From: Roseofilum reptotaenium CS-1145
GTDB lineage: Bacteria; Cyanobacteriota; Cyanobacteriia; Cyanobacteriales; Desertifilaceae
Assembly (NCBI RefSeq): GCF_028330985.1
Contig: NZ_JAQMUE010000112.1
Location: forward strand, 62,001-126,000
Length of the DNA: 64,000 bases
Direction of reading: 5' to 3'
This document shows positions 41,438-49,695 of this stretch, one piece after another. Position 1 is the first letter of the stretch. Each line of letters starts with the position of its first letter. Under the pieces are notes generated by a model. The model was given only the letters and a program-made list of their open reading frames with translations. It was not told where the DNA came from and searched no databases. The position numbers and the translations under genes were made by a program.

Positions 41438-42736
41438 CTAGCTATATTGATTACTAGAAGCCGCCTCAATCTCCAGATTAAACAACGTCTTCAGAGTTTC
41501 CATGGCTTGCTTGCGAGCTTCAATATCTTGTTGGGCCCGCAGTTGTACCATGGGATCGTGTAGAATTTTATTCACAATTCCACGGGTGAGCGCTTCAATC
41601 ACTTCTTGGTGTTTCTCCGCAAACTCAGACCCCAAACGAGAAAGGGCTTTTTCTAACTCTTGCTCGCGAATCGTCTCCACTTTATGACGTAAACAATTAA
41701 TCGTTGGTACAGTTTCCAGACTGCGCCACCATACCTCAAACGCTTCTACTTCTTCTTCTAATAAGCTTTCAGCTTCCATCGCCATTTGACGGCGACTTTC
41801 CTGATTTTGGGCAACTACTGCCTTCAAGTCATCCACATTATAGGGTTTGACTGAGGGTAACTCTCTCACATCAGCATCCACATTTCGAGGAACGGAAATA
41901 TCAATTAAAGTTAAGGGGCGTTCTGGATTAACAATGGGTTCTAAATTGGCACGATTTAATAAGGGTTGGGTTGCTCCAGTACTGGTAAAAACCAAATCCG
42001 ATGCCTGAACCACCTCCATCATTTCTCCCATGGGATGAAGCGCTAAAGAAGCCTCACTAAATTTATTGGCTAATTCTTCAGCACGCTGCATGGAGCGATT
42101 GACAATACTAATTTGAGTACCGCCTTTGGAGAGCAAGTGTTGTACCAACAAACGGGACATTTTACCCGCACCGATAATGGCAATCTTGCATTCTTCCAGG
42201 GTTTCTAGTTTCATTTGGGCAAGTTCAACCGCGGCTGAACTAATAGAAACTGCACCTGTACCGATGTTGGTTTCCGTACGTACCCGTTTCCCCGCAGTAA
42301 TAGCTTGTTTCATTAAGCGGTTGAGAATCCGACCCACACCTTTATACTGTTGGCCGAGTTTATGACCTTGTTTAACTTGCGATAAAATTTGCCCTTCGCC
42401 GAGTACCAAGCTGTCTAATCCGGCTGCCACGCGCATTAAATGCATAATTGCATCTTCATGGAGGAGAATAAACAGGTGAGGACGCAATTGGGAGAGGGGC
42501 AGTTGGCTATGTTCGGAAAGAAATTGGGTAACTTCCCAAACGCCTTGTTGATTGTCACGAATCACCACATAGATTTCTAAGCGGTTACAGGTGCTTAGAA
42601 TAGCGACTTCTTCAATATGAGGATAGAGCTTGAGGGTGGTGATGGCTTGTTCGAGTTGGGGTTCAGGAATACTGAGTTTTTCTCGAACTTCAACGGAAGC
42701 TGTTTTATGGCTTAAACCGATAACTGCGACATTCAT
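41438..42736 (-). CDS. hemA: Glutamyl-tRNA reductase
   Basis: First committed enzyme of tetrapyrrole synthesis (C5 pathway). It reduces glutamyl-tRNA to glutamate-1-semialdehyde for chlorophyll, haem and bilins. The catalytic Cys50 is in [11 protein letters not shown]. The NADPH-binding Rossmann segment is [13 protein letters not shown], and the dimerisation helix domain follows ([19 protein letters not shown]). It has 432 residues, as usual for cyanobacteria. It stands alone. The start ATG at 42736 has no near alternative. Confidence 0.97.
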   Translation of the reverse strand: MNVAVIGLSHKTASVEVREKLSIPEPQLEQAITTLKLYPHIEEVAILSTCNRLEIYVVIRDNQQGVWEVTQFLSEHSQLPLSQLRPHLFILLHEDAIMHLMRVAAGLDSLVLGEGQILSQVKQGHKLGQQYKGVGRILNRLMKQAITAGKRVRTETNIGTGAVSISSAAVELAQMKLETLEECKIAIIGAGKMSRLLVQHLLSKGGTQISIVNRSMQRAEELANKFSEASLALHPMGEMMEVVQASDLVFTSTGATQPLLNRANLEPIVNPERPLTLIDISVPRNVDADVRELPSVKPYNVDDLKAVVAQNQESRRQMAMEAESLLEEEVEAFEVWWRSLETVPTINCLRHKVETIREQELEKALSRLGSEFAEKHQEVIEALTRGIVNKILHDPMVQLRAQQDIEARKQAMETLKTLFNLEIEAASSNQYS

Positions 42737-42957
42737 GGGTTAATGTTTGTTAAGGCAACTTGCTAAGATTTTGGGCAGATTATAAACAAAAGATGGCTTC
42801 AGTGAAACTGAAGACCCTATGGAGATAGAGTTTTAGGGTGTTCTAGTTCCTATGATTAAACCCCCTATCCCTCCATCTCCCCATCCCCCCATCTCCTAAA
42901 ACAATGGGGTTGGGGGGGATCTTACAGAGCAGAAACGACTGTAATTGAAAAGTTATC

Positions 42958-43998
42958 CTATTTTAATTGGATATTTTTGGGTGCGTCAGCCATATGAACG
43001 GTGTCTACAAACCGGGCAGTTTTGGACTGACTGGAAATAACCAGGCTATGGGTTCTGGCTCCACCATGGAAATAGCGAACGCCTTCCATGAGGGTTCCAG
43101 GGGTAATACCGGACGCGGCAAACAATACGGTTTCTCCACAGGCGAGTTCTTCAGCATTGTATACCCGGTCTGGGTCTTCGATGCCCATGCTGCGTAGACG
43201 TTCGAGATTGCTTTCTTTGCTTTCGCCAATTAAGCCGGTTTTCACGATTTCTGGATCGTAGATGAGTTGACCTTGGAAGTGACCCCCTAAGCAGCGCATG
43301 GCAGCAGCGGAAATGACTCCTTCGGGAGCGGCTCCAATTCCCATGAGGGCGTGGATGTTGGTTCCGGAAAAGGCACAGGAAATGGCGGCGGATACGTCTC
43401 CATCAGCAATGAGGCGAACTCTTGCGCCAGCGCTACGAATTTCGTTGATCAGGTTTTTGTGACGAGGCCGATCCATGACGACAACGACTAATTCTTCTAC
43501 GGAGCGATCGAGACACTCGGAGATCAGTTTTAGGTTTTCGGTCGCTGATTTGCGGATATCTACATGGTTTTTGGCGGCTGGAGGAGCGGCCAGTTTTTTC
43601 ATGTAGAAGTCGGGAGCAGCAAAGAGTCCACCTTTTTCAGAAATGGCAAGCACAGCCATGGAACCGGGTTGACCGTAGGCGACGAGGTTGGTTCCTTCAC
43701 AGGGGTCAACAGCGATGTCAATTTCAACTAATTCATCGGGATTGCAGTATTCTTTGGCATCTTCGCGGGAGCAAATGCCGACTTCTTCGCCGATGTAGAG
43801 CATGGGAGCGTCATCCCGTTCTCCTTCTCCGATGACGATGCGTCCGCGCATGTGGATTTTGTTCATACGTTCGCGCATCGCTTCTACAGCGACTTGGTCA
43901 GCGGTGTTTTTTTCCCCTTTCCCCATCCAACGAGCAGAGGCGATCGCCGCTTGTTCGACCACTTCTATAATTTCTAATCCCAATGTGGTTTCAATCAC
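42958..43998 (-). CDS. glpX: Class II fructose-1,6-/sedoheptulose-1,7-bisphosphatase
   Basis: Calvin-cycle enzyme hydrolysing FBP and SBP. In cyanobacteria the GlpX-type enzyme does both jobs. The 346-residue protein has the metal-binding core [18 protein letters not shown] and [25 protein letters not shown], plus [20 protein letters not shown]. The order and length are normal. It is divergent from the small membrane protein at 44245. Confidence 0.95.
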   Translation of the reverse strand: MIETTLGLEIIEVVEQAAIASARWMGKGEKNTADQVAVEAMRERMNKIHMRGRIVIGEGERDDAPMLYIGEEVGICSREDAKEYCNPDELVEIDIAVDPCEGTNLVAYGQPGSMAVLAISEKGGLFAAPDFYMKKLAAPPAAKNHVDIRKSATENLKLISECLDRSVEELVVVVMDRPRHKNLINEIRSAGARVRLIADGDVSAAISCAFSGTNIHALMGIGAAPEGVISAAAMRCLGGHFQGQLIYDPEIVKTGLIGESKESNLERLRSMGIEDPDRVYNAEELACGETVLFAASGITPGTLMEGVRYFHGGARTHSLVISSQSKTARFVDTVHMADAPKNIQLK

Positions 43999-44244
43999 AG
44001 TTTTTCTCCCTAGAGGTAATTCAGTGAAATGCTTATATTTAGCCGGTTTCAGTGTATCAGTCTATCAGAGTCTGGGGCCAATGTTCGATCGCAGTCTCTC
44101 TGAGATTATGTTAAGTTTTGCATCTTTTATCTCCGAGTCCACGGCTCTGAGACCAGTCGGAGTTCACAGAAGCCAGCTTTTGTGTAAATCTCCTATAATT
44201 ATCGACAAAGACTCGCTTGAGCTGAAAACTACAGGAGCCATACC

Positions 44245-44655
44245 ATGTCTGAAACTCAAGGAAATTCAGAATTATCTAAACCCGTGGAAACGGTGACTGA
44301 ACAAAAAGAGGAGACCCGTTTTCTGGAACCTCTGCAAACCAAGGTCAGTAATATATTGGCCAGTTGGCAACTGAAAGTTGGACTGGTGGGCGCGGTTCTA
44401 GTGACGATCGCTCTAACGGTTTTCTTTTGGCAACATGAAGTGGCGGCTTTGGGTATGAGGCTCTGGTCAAGACAGGCCGGTGCAACCCCAATTGAATGTA
44501 TGGTTAAGGATACCAATGGCGATCAGTATGTCAGTTGTAGCGCGATTCTCAACGACCAGGTGGTTCCTTTAGAATGTGGCGCAAGTATTTTTAATGTGGG
44601 CTGTCGGATTAATTACGGTGCAGCCGCGATCGGAGCGCGGAAATCTAGAGATTAG
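44245..44655 (+). CDS. Single-pass membrane protein of unknown function
   Basis: A 136-residue protein. The cytosolic N-terminus is acidic and disordered (residues 1-45), one TM helix lies at about 47-67 (LVGAVLVTIALTVFFW), and an extracytoplasmic part has four cysteines (IECMVK, YVSCSA, PLECGA, VGCRI) that could pair into disulfides. I do not recognise the family. The last residues (GARKSRD) run into the intergenic repeat tract. Confidence 0.7.
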   Translation: MSETQGNSELSKPVETVTEQKEETRFLEPLQTKVSNILASWQLKVGLVGAVLVTIALTVFFWQHEVAALGMRLWSRQAGATPIECMVKDTNGDQYVSCSAILNDQVVPLECGASIFNVGCRINYGAAAIGARKSRD

Positions 44656-44723
44656 AGAGGGAATGGGGAATGGGGAATAGGGAATAGGGAATAGGGAGTA
44701 GGCAATAGGCAATAGGCAATAGT
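44656..44723. repeat. Tandem 7-nt repeat tract (GGGAATA/GGCAATA type)
   Basis: An array of GGGAATG, GGGAATA and then GGCAATA units runs directly after the preceding stop codon. Related CCCTATT/CCCCATT units recur at many intergenic sites in the window (for example near 1350, 8570, 20760, 23025, 41030, 42865 and 47915). This is the short tandem repeat type known from filamentous cyanobacteria. It is not a CRISPR. Confidence 0.8.
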
Positions 44724-44810
44724 CTGCTATCTCCGTGTCCCCCTATCTCCCCATCACCCCACCCAACAAGAGCGCTATCATAGTTACTCAAGAATATAAA
44801 GATTTGTAAC

Positions 44811-46214
44811 ATGATTGGCTTTTCCTCTCCTGGCTCCCAGAATCTGTTCAAAAAACTGCTATTGGGTAATGAACCCACCCCAGAATTACTGGCTATTTTG
44901 CTGGTGTATTTCGTGCAAGGGGTTTTAAGTCTGGCTCGATTAGCCATTAGCTTTTTCCTCAAGGATGATTTGGGTCTTTCTCCCGCCCAAGTGGCAGCGC
45001 TCACGGGAGTGGCAGCCCTACCTTGGATTATTAAACCCCTGTGGGGATTTATGTCTGACGGTTTGCCGATTTTGGGCGATCGTCGCCGTCCCTACCTGAT
45101 TTTGTCGGGTTTGTTGGGGAGTTTGGCTTGGGTAGTATTGGCGACAGTTGTCGATAATGCAATCATGGCAACAGCGGCGATCGCCCTTAGCTCCCTTTCC
45201 GTTGCCATCAGTGACGTGATTGCCGACTCCATTGTAGTTGAACGAGCCAGAACAGAATCCACCAGTCAAGTCGGATCGCTACAATCTCTCTGTTGGGGAA
45301 CGTCAGCCCTAGGAGGATTAATCACAGCTTATTTAAGCGGATGGTTATTAGAAATTCTGACTCCCCAACAAGTATTTGGCATTACAGCAATTTTCCCATT
45401 AATTGTAGCCATAGGAGCGGGGCTGATTGTCGAATCCCCAGAAACTGACTCTACTCCAGCATGGAATACCATCAAACACCAAGTATCGCAGCTTAAAGAA
45501 GCGATATTTCTCCCCTCCATCTGGAAACCCACCCTCTTCCTCTTCCTCTGGCAAGCCACTCCTTCTTCCGACTCTGCCTTTTTCTTTTTCACCACCAACG
45601 AATTAGGCTTTCAACCGGAATTTCTAGGTCGCGTGCGTCTATTTACCAGTATTGCTGGATTAATTGGCATTTGGATTTTTCAACGCTTCCTCAAAGCCGT
45701 TCCCTTCCGGCAAATCTTTGGTTGGAGTACCGTCATAGCTGTCCTTTTTGGCTTCACCCCGGTACTGCTGGTTACCCATACGAATCGACTCTTGGGGATT
45801 GGCGATCAGTGGTTTAGTCTAGGAGATAGCGTGATTCTCACCGTCATTGGCGAAATTGCCTTTATGCCCGTTCTCGTTCTCTGCGCCAAACTCTGCCCCC
45901 CCGGTATCGAAGCCACACTGTTTGCTCTGCTCATGTCCATTGCCAACCTGTCCCATGTCGTTTCCCAAGAGTTGGGCGCTCTTCTCATGCATAGCTTTGG
46001 CATTACCCCCAACACCTTCGACAACCTTGCCCTGTTGGTTACTCTCACCAACCTCTCCTCTCTTCTACCCCTTCCGTTCCTGAAACTCCTACCCAGCGAC
46101 AACACCCTCAGTACCCCACAAGTGGCAGACAACCCAATTCATCCTCTTCCAGATGAAGAGGACGATCCAGAAAAGACTAAACCCTTAGCAGGACTCACAC
46201 AAGTTTCAAGCTAA
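44811..46214 (+). CDS. BT1-family folate/biopterin transporter
   Basis: A major-facilitator-related membrane carrier of 467 residues with 12 hydrophobic segments. Family hallmarks are VQGVLSLARLAISFFLKDDLGLSPAQVAALTG, LPWIIKPLWGFMSDGLPILGDRRRPYL and SDVIADSIVVERAR. BT1 proteins of cyanobacteria transport folates or pterins. The precise cargo here is inferred. The C-terminal tail is acidic and proline-rich. Confidence 0.88.
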   Translation: MIGFSSPGSQNLFKKLLLGNEPTPELLAILLVYFVQGVLSLARLAISFFLKDDLGLSPAQVAALTGVAALPWIIKPLWGFMSDGLPILGDRRRPYLILSGLLGSLAWVVLATVVDNAIMATAAIALSSLSVAISDVIADSIVVERARTESTSQVGSLQSLCWGTSALGGLITAYLSGWLLEILTPQQVFGITAIFPLIVAIGAGLIVESPETDSTPAWNTIKHQVSQLKEAIFLPSIWKPTLFLFLWQATPSSDSAFFFFTTNELGFQPEFLGRVRLFTSIAGLIGIWIFQRFLKAVPFRQIFGWSTVIAVLFGFTPVLLVTHTNRLLGIGDQWFSLGDSVILTVIGEIAFMPVLVLCAKLCPPGIEATLFALLMSIANLSHVVSQELGALLMHSFGITPNTFDNLALLVTLTNLSSLLPLPFLKLLPSDNTLSTPQVADNPIHPLPDEEDDPEKTKPLAGLTQVSS

Positions 46215-46252
46215 AACCAGGCCTACACGTTATTTGTAAGTGGTGTTTTATC

Positions 46253-46597
46253 ATGGTTTTATTCCCAATTTCTGAAGAATTAGAAAAATCTAGAGATGCA
46301 ATCCTTTATAGCCCAGACTTTGCTTTGCTCAGAACAATCCTTAAATCCCATTTTCCAAATTTAGGAGATAAAATATTTCTTTTGCACTGGATTCCAGAGC
46401 CTGACATGGATTTTTATACTTTATTAATTGATGGGGAATACCGGGTTGAAGTTCACCTATCAAAAGAGCCTAATGTCACCAACCCAGATTTTTTTAAAGT
46501 TACAACAGTGGTGGATTTTCTGAAACAGAAACCTAAAATGTCTAAAAGGTCACGACGAGAATTTGAGAGCGCTATTAAGCTTTCTAAAACAGAATGA
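46253..46597 (+). CDS. Hypothetical protein
   Basis: A 114-residue soluble protein (ISEELEKSRDAILYSPDFALLRTILKS..., then YTLLIDGEYRVEVHLSKEP). It looks like a real coding region: no competing frame, and good codon-like composition. No family is recognised. It starts 38 nt after the BT1 transporter stop in the same direction and may share its transcript. Confidence 0.6.
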   Translation: MVLFPISEELEKSRDAILYSPDFALLRTILKSHFPNLGDKIFLLHWIPEPDMDFYTLLIDGEYRVEVHLSKEPNVTNPDFFKVTTVVDFLKQKPKMSKRSRREFESAIKLSKTE

Positions 46598-46975
46598 GAT
46601 GGCTGTTTAAGGGGCATTCAAAGCATGTCGCTCGATCTCCTCTTTTTTGTTTGCCGTTTTGTCTTGACATTCGCGATCGCTGAGGTGATACGGATCGTTA
46701 TTGCGCTCGATTCAGCCCTATCAGCTCTCTCTTGCTCCTGACCTGCCACTTCTTCCGGCACAAATACGAAAAGTTAATGTTTCCACAGGAATTGCCGCTC
46801 TTGACTCTAATCAATGGCACAAATGAGCTTCCACGAATTGCTCCATCCTAGCAGGCAACGCTATAGTAATGGGGAATTCCTCACTTAAGGTTTAAATTCT
46901 CCCCCTTCATCTCCATCCTTTGATAACCTTATATGAATAATCTAGTCTACTACCGCTTAGGAACCTGAATCATTA
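46598..46975. other. Gene-free stretch with a possible coiled-coil relic
   Basis: No intact gene. On the minus strand 46763-46701 reads FVPEEVAGQEQERADRAESSA, resembling the coiled-coil tail of Uma2-type proteins such as the gene at 18917, without a start and with nothing conserved around it. The remainder is low-content sequence before cysH. Confidence 0.3.
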
Positions 46976-47734
46976 ATGAATTCAACCATCACCGCGCTAC
47001 CCAACCTCGATACTCAAACCCTGCACGAACAGTTCTCCGATATAGAAGCTAGGGATATTGTGCAATGGGCTGCTACAACCTTTGGCGAAGGTCTAGCCAT
47101 GAGTACCAGTTTCGGCATTCAATCGGCTGTGATGCTCCATTTGGTCACTTCTGTTGTGCCCAATATCCCAGTTATTTGGGTAGATACGGGTTATTTACCT
47201 CCAGAAACCTATCGCTTTGCCCATGATTTAACCCACAAACTTAACCTCAACCTAAAAATTTACCAATCTTCCATGAGTCCCGCCCATATGGAAGCTATTT
47301 ATGGCCAACTCTGGGAACAAGGTACAGTAGAAGCATTAAATCAATACGATCAACTGCGTAAAGTTGAACCCATGCAACGAGCGTTAAAAGAACTTAACGT
47401 CACGGCTTGGTTAGCGGGTTTGCGCCGCGACCAAACCGATCACCGTAAGAGTTTACAGTTTATTAATCGTCAAGGTGATATTTATAAGGTTTTACCCATT
47501 CTGAATTGGAATTCACGGGATGTTTACCAATATTTAGTTGCCCATGATTTACCCTATCATCCGTTGTTTGATCAGGGGTATATGACTGTTGGAGATTGGC
47601 ATTCTTCTCGTCCGCTCAGTTTGGAAGATGGACATGAACGCGATACCCGCTTCCAAGGTCTGAAACAAGAATGTGGATTGCATTTGCCCGCGACTGACGA
47701 CGAGGCTCACAGTCTTGACTCTAGTAGTTTATAG
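46976..47734 (+). CDS. cysH: Phosphoadenylyl-sulfate (PAPS) reductase
   Basis: Assimilatory sulfate reduction: PAPS to sulfite with thioredoxin. The 252-residue protein shows the ATP-pyrophosphatase-like core ([46 protein letters not shown]) and the catalytic C-terminal ECGLH with Cys233. This is its only cysteine. The CC...CxxC iron-sulfur ligands of APS reductases are missing, so PAPS is the expected substrate. Confidence 0.94.
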   Translation: MNSTITALPNLDTQTLHEQFSDIEARDIVQWAATTFGEGLAMSTSFGIQSAVMLHLVTSVVPNIPVIWVDTGYLPPETYRFAHDLTHKLNLNLKIYQSSMSPAHMEAIYGQLWEQGTVEALNQYDQLRKVEPMQRALKELNVTAWLAGLRRDQTDHRKSLQFINRQGDIYKVLPILNWNSRDVYQYLVAHDLPYHPLFDQGYMTVGDWHSSRPLSLEDGHERDTRFQGLKQECGLHLPATDDEAHSLDSSSL

Positions 47735-47923
47735 TGTTTTGGCTAGGGAATAGGGATAGACCAAGTAAGAGGCGATAGTCATTCCAATTATTCCTCTTCT
47801 GTCACTTTTGGAAAAAGGGGAATGATCTCATGTCCGAGTACTCAGTTTAACTAGGTTAATCAGTTGAACTCTGTACAGTGCATTTCCACTCCTACATTGT
47901 TCCGGTAAAACATCCCTTGTTCC

Positions 47924-48796
47924 CTATTCCCTATCCCCTATTTTCTGAGTAACAGAAGAGGGATAACTTTGCAAAAAATTACCTAAAACTTGATTAAAGG
48001 ATTCTGGCTCAACTAAAAAGGCCCAATGGTTACCGGGGACTGTTTCAATTGTTAAATTCTGAAGATAAGTGCGGTACGGTTTTAATTGCCAGTTCGTGCG
48101 ATTGAGTCCTTTTTCTGGAGTCATTAATAAAGTGTGCAGGTCTAGGGGTTGTGTCAGTCCAGCAACTTGCATCACTTCTTTAAAGATTTCATTGCGAGCA
48201 TCAATAGTGAATTTACTTCCCCAAGTGCCATCCGGTTTAGATTCGATACTGTTTTGAAAAACTTGTTGCTGTAAATCGCTCCATCCCCGATATTGTTTGA
48301 GGGTTTTGGCTTTGGTTTCGGCCGCCTCATAACTGCTAAAAGGGCCCATCCCTTGCAAGAAGGGCAAGACGCGATAGAGTAAGGGAAAAGTGACCTCAAA
48401 AAATTTAGGGATTTTATCAATAAAAAAGGGATCGACTAAGGTCATAGTCCGGAAACGTTTGGAATTCTGACTTGCCCAGAGAGGTAAAAATTTCGCGGAA
48501 AAGGAATGACCAACAATATGGGCACTTTCCCATCCCAGACGATCCATTAATGCTTCTAAATCAGTAATCAGGCGATCGAAGGTATATCCAGTTTTGGGTT
48601 TATCACTTTCTCCATGGCCGCGCAAGTCGGGGGCAATGCAATGGAAGTTTGGCCCTAGGGAGGCAGCGAAACTTGACCAAACGAGGGCATGATCGGCTAA
48701 ACCATGCAATAACAAAACGGGTTCTGTACCTGAGCCATGCCATTGAAGGTAGGATAATTGTAGATGATCTGTGGAGAATGTATGACGAATGGCCAT
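47924..48796 (-). CDS. Alpha/beta-fold hydrolase
   Basis: A 290-residue hydrolase. The oxyanion segment LLHGLADHALVW, IAPDLRGHGESDKP, the nucleophile elbow VGHSFSAKF (Ser in GHSFS) and a late His in PGNHWAFLVEPE form the usual catalytic triad layout. Substrate unknown. Divergent from the EI24 gene 39 nt away, so the two share a promoter region. Confidence 0.87.
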   Translation of the reverse strand: MAIRHTFSTDHLQLSYLQWHGSGTEPVLLLHGLADHALVWSSFAASLGPNFHCIAPDLRGHGESDKPKTGYTFDRLITDLEALMDRLGWESAHIVGHSFSAKFLPLWASQNSKRFRTMTLVDPFFIDKIPKFFEVTFPLLYRVLPFLQGMGPFSSYEAAETKAKTLKQYRGWSDLQQQVFQNSIESKPDGTWGSKFTIDARNEIFKEVMQVAGLTQPLDLHTLLMTPEKGLNRTNWQLKPYRTYLQNLTIETVPGNHWAFLVEPESFNQVLGNFLQSYPSSVTQKIGDRE

Positions 48797-48835
48797 GTGA
48801 TGCTCTCTCTAGATTTACGATAAGGTGCGATCGCT

Positions 48836-49684
48836 ATGTTTAATCTTCCCATGGGATTGATTGCTGGAGCAACTTACCCGTTTCGCGCTTTGGCATTATT
48901 GGTGAATGAGCCTAAATTGCGCGGTTATGTGATTGTGCCCATTTTAATCAATATCTTGATTGGTATTGCGCTCTATGTGGGTTTAGTGTTTCCCGGTTTG
49001 GAACTGGTGGATACTCTGACACAACAGTGGACGTTTCAGTGGAATCAATGGATCGCTAGTTTACCGATGTGGTTAGGGTTTTTGACTGGGTTCACGGTGG
49101 TTCTGCATTGGCTGTTAAATGTTTTGGTGCTGTTGGTGTTATTCCTGGTTACAGGCTTTTTGTTGGTTCAATTTGGGGCAATTTTAGGGTCTCCCTGGTA
49201 TGGTCAATTATCAGAACAAATTGAGAAAACACGCCTGGGACAACTGCCGCAGATCAATACTCATCCGTTGGCGATCGCCCAGGATATTTGGCGAGCCATC
49301 CTGTTTGAGTTAAAAAAATTACTGTTGATGGCGATCGCTGGTATTCCCCTATTGCTATTTAACTTTATTCCGGCGATCGGCACGCTGCTCTTTAGCATCG
49401 GCAGTTTAACCCTAGCGACAACCCTCGTTTGCCTAGATTTTTTTGATTCTCCTCTAGAGCGCCGCAAGCTTCCCTTTCGGCAAAAGTTAACCTTAGTTTG
49501 GCGCACGTTTCCCGCCAGTGCCACGTTTGGCTTAGTGTGTTTTGGATTGGTGAGTGTTCCGTTTATCAATATCTTAACGGTTCCCCTTTGTGTGTCTGGT
49601 GGCACTCTATTGTTCTGCGATCGCATTTGGCCCCATCATTTTACCCAAGAGCGATCGGATATAGCGCTTGGGACTAGGGAATAG
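48836..49684 (+). CDS. EI24/CysZ-like membrane protein
   Basis: A 282-residue membrane protein of the EI24/CysZ superfamily with about six hydrophobic segments (GYVIVPILINILIGIALYVGLVF, MWLGFLTGFTVVLHWLLNVLVLLVLFLV, LLMAIAGIPLLLFNFIPAIGTLLF). CysZ relatives move sulfate, and cysH lies ~1.1 kb away, but the intervening gene is on the other strand, so a sulfate role is only suggestive. The last residues (SDIALGTRE) and the TAG stop come from a dispersed repeat also found elsewhere in the window. Confidence 0.72.
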   Translation: MFNLPMGLIAGATYPFRALALLVNEPKLRGYVIVPILINILIGIALYVGLVFPGLELVDTLTQQWTFQWNQWIASLPMWLGFLTGFTVVLHWLLNVLVLLVLFLVTGFLLVQFGAILGSPWYGQLSEQIEKTRLGQLPQINTHPLAIAQDIWRAILFELKKLLLMAIAGIPLLLFNFIPAIGTLLFSIGSLTLATTLVCLDFFDSPLERRKLPFRQKLTLVWRTFPASATFGLVCFGLVSVPFINILTVPLCVSGGTLLFCDRIWPHHFTQERSDIALGTRE

Positions 49685-49687
49685 GGA
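49660..49687 (-). repeat. Dispersed TTCCCTAG..GCGCTATA repeat at gene 3' end
   Basis: The reverse complement reads TTCCCTATTCCCTAGTCCCA, then AGCGCTATATC. Related copies are at 9348-9376, 23034-23065, 34499-34517, 41041-41066 and, inverted, 5344-5379. Here the element overlaps the final codons and the stop codon of the EI24 gene. Confidence 0.55.
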
Positions 49688-49695
49688 AATTCTAG

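Noticed and set aside
44656-44723. Possible CRISPR array
   Set aside because: The units are 7 nt with no unique spacers, and there are no cas genes in the window.
46701-46763. Minus-strand coiled-coil-like peptide as a separate gene
   Set aside because: No start codon, no ribosome site, and stops close by. At best a relic of a Uma2-type gene tail.
48836-49684. Assigning the EI24-type gene as a sulfate transporter because of nearby cysH
   Set aside because: The two genes are separated by an opposite-strand gene, and family members differ in function. Kept as EI24/CysZ-like only.
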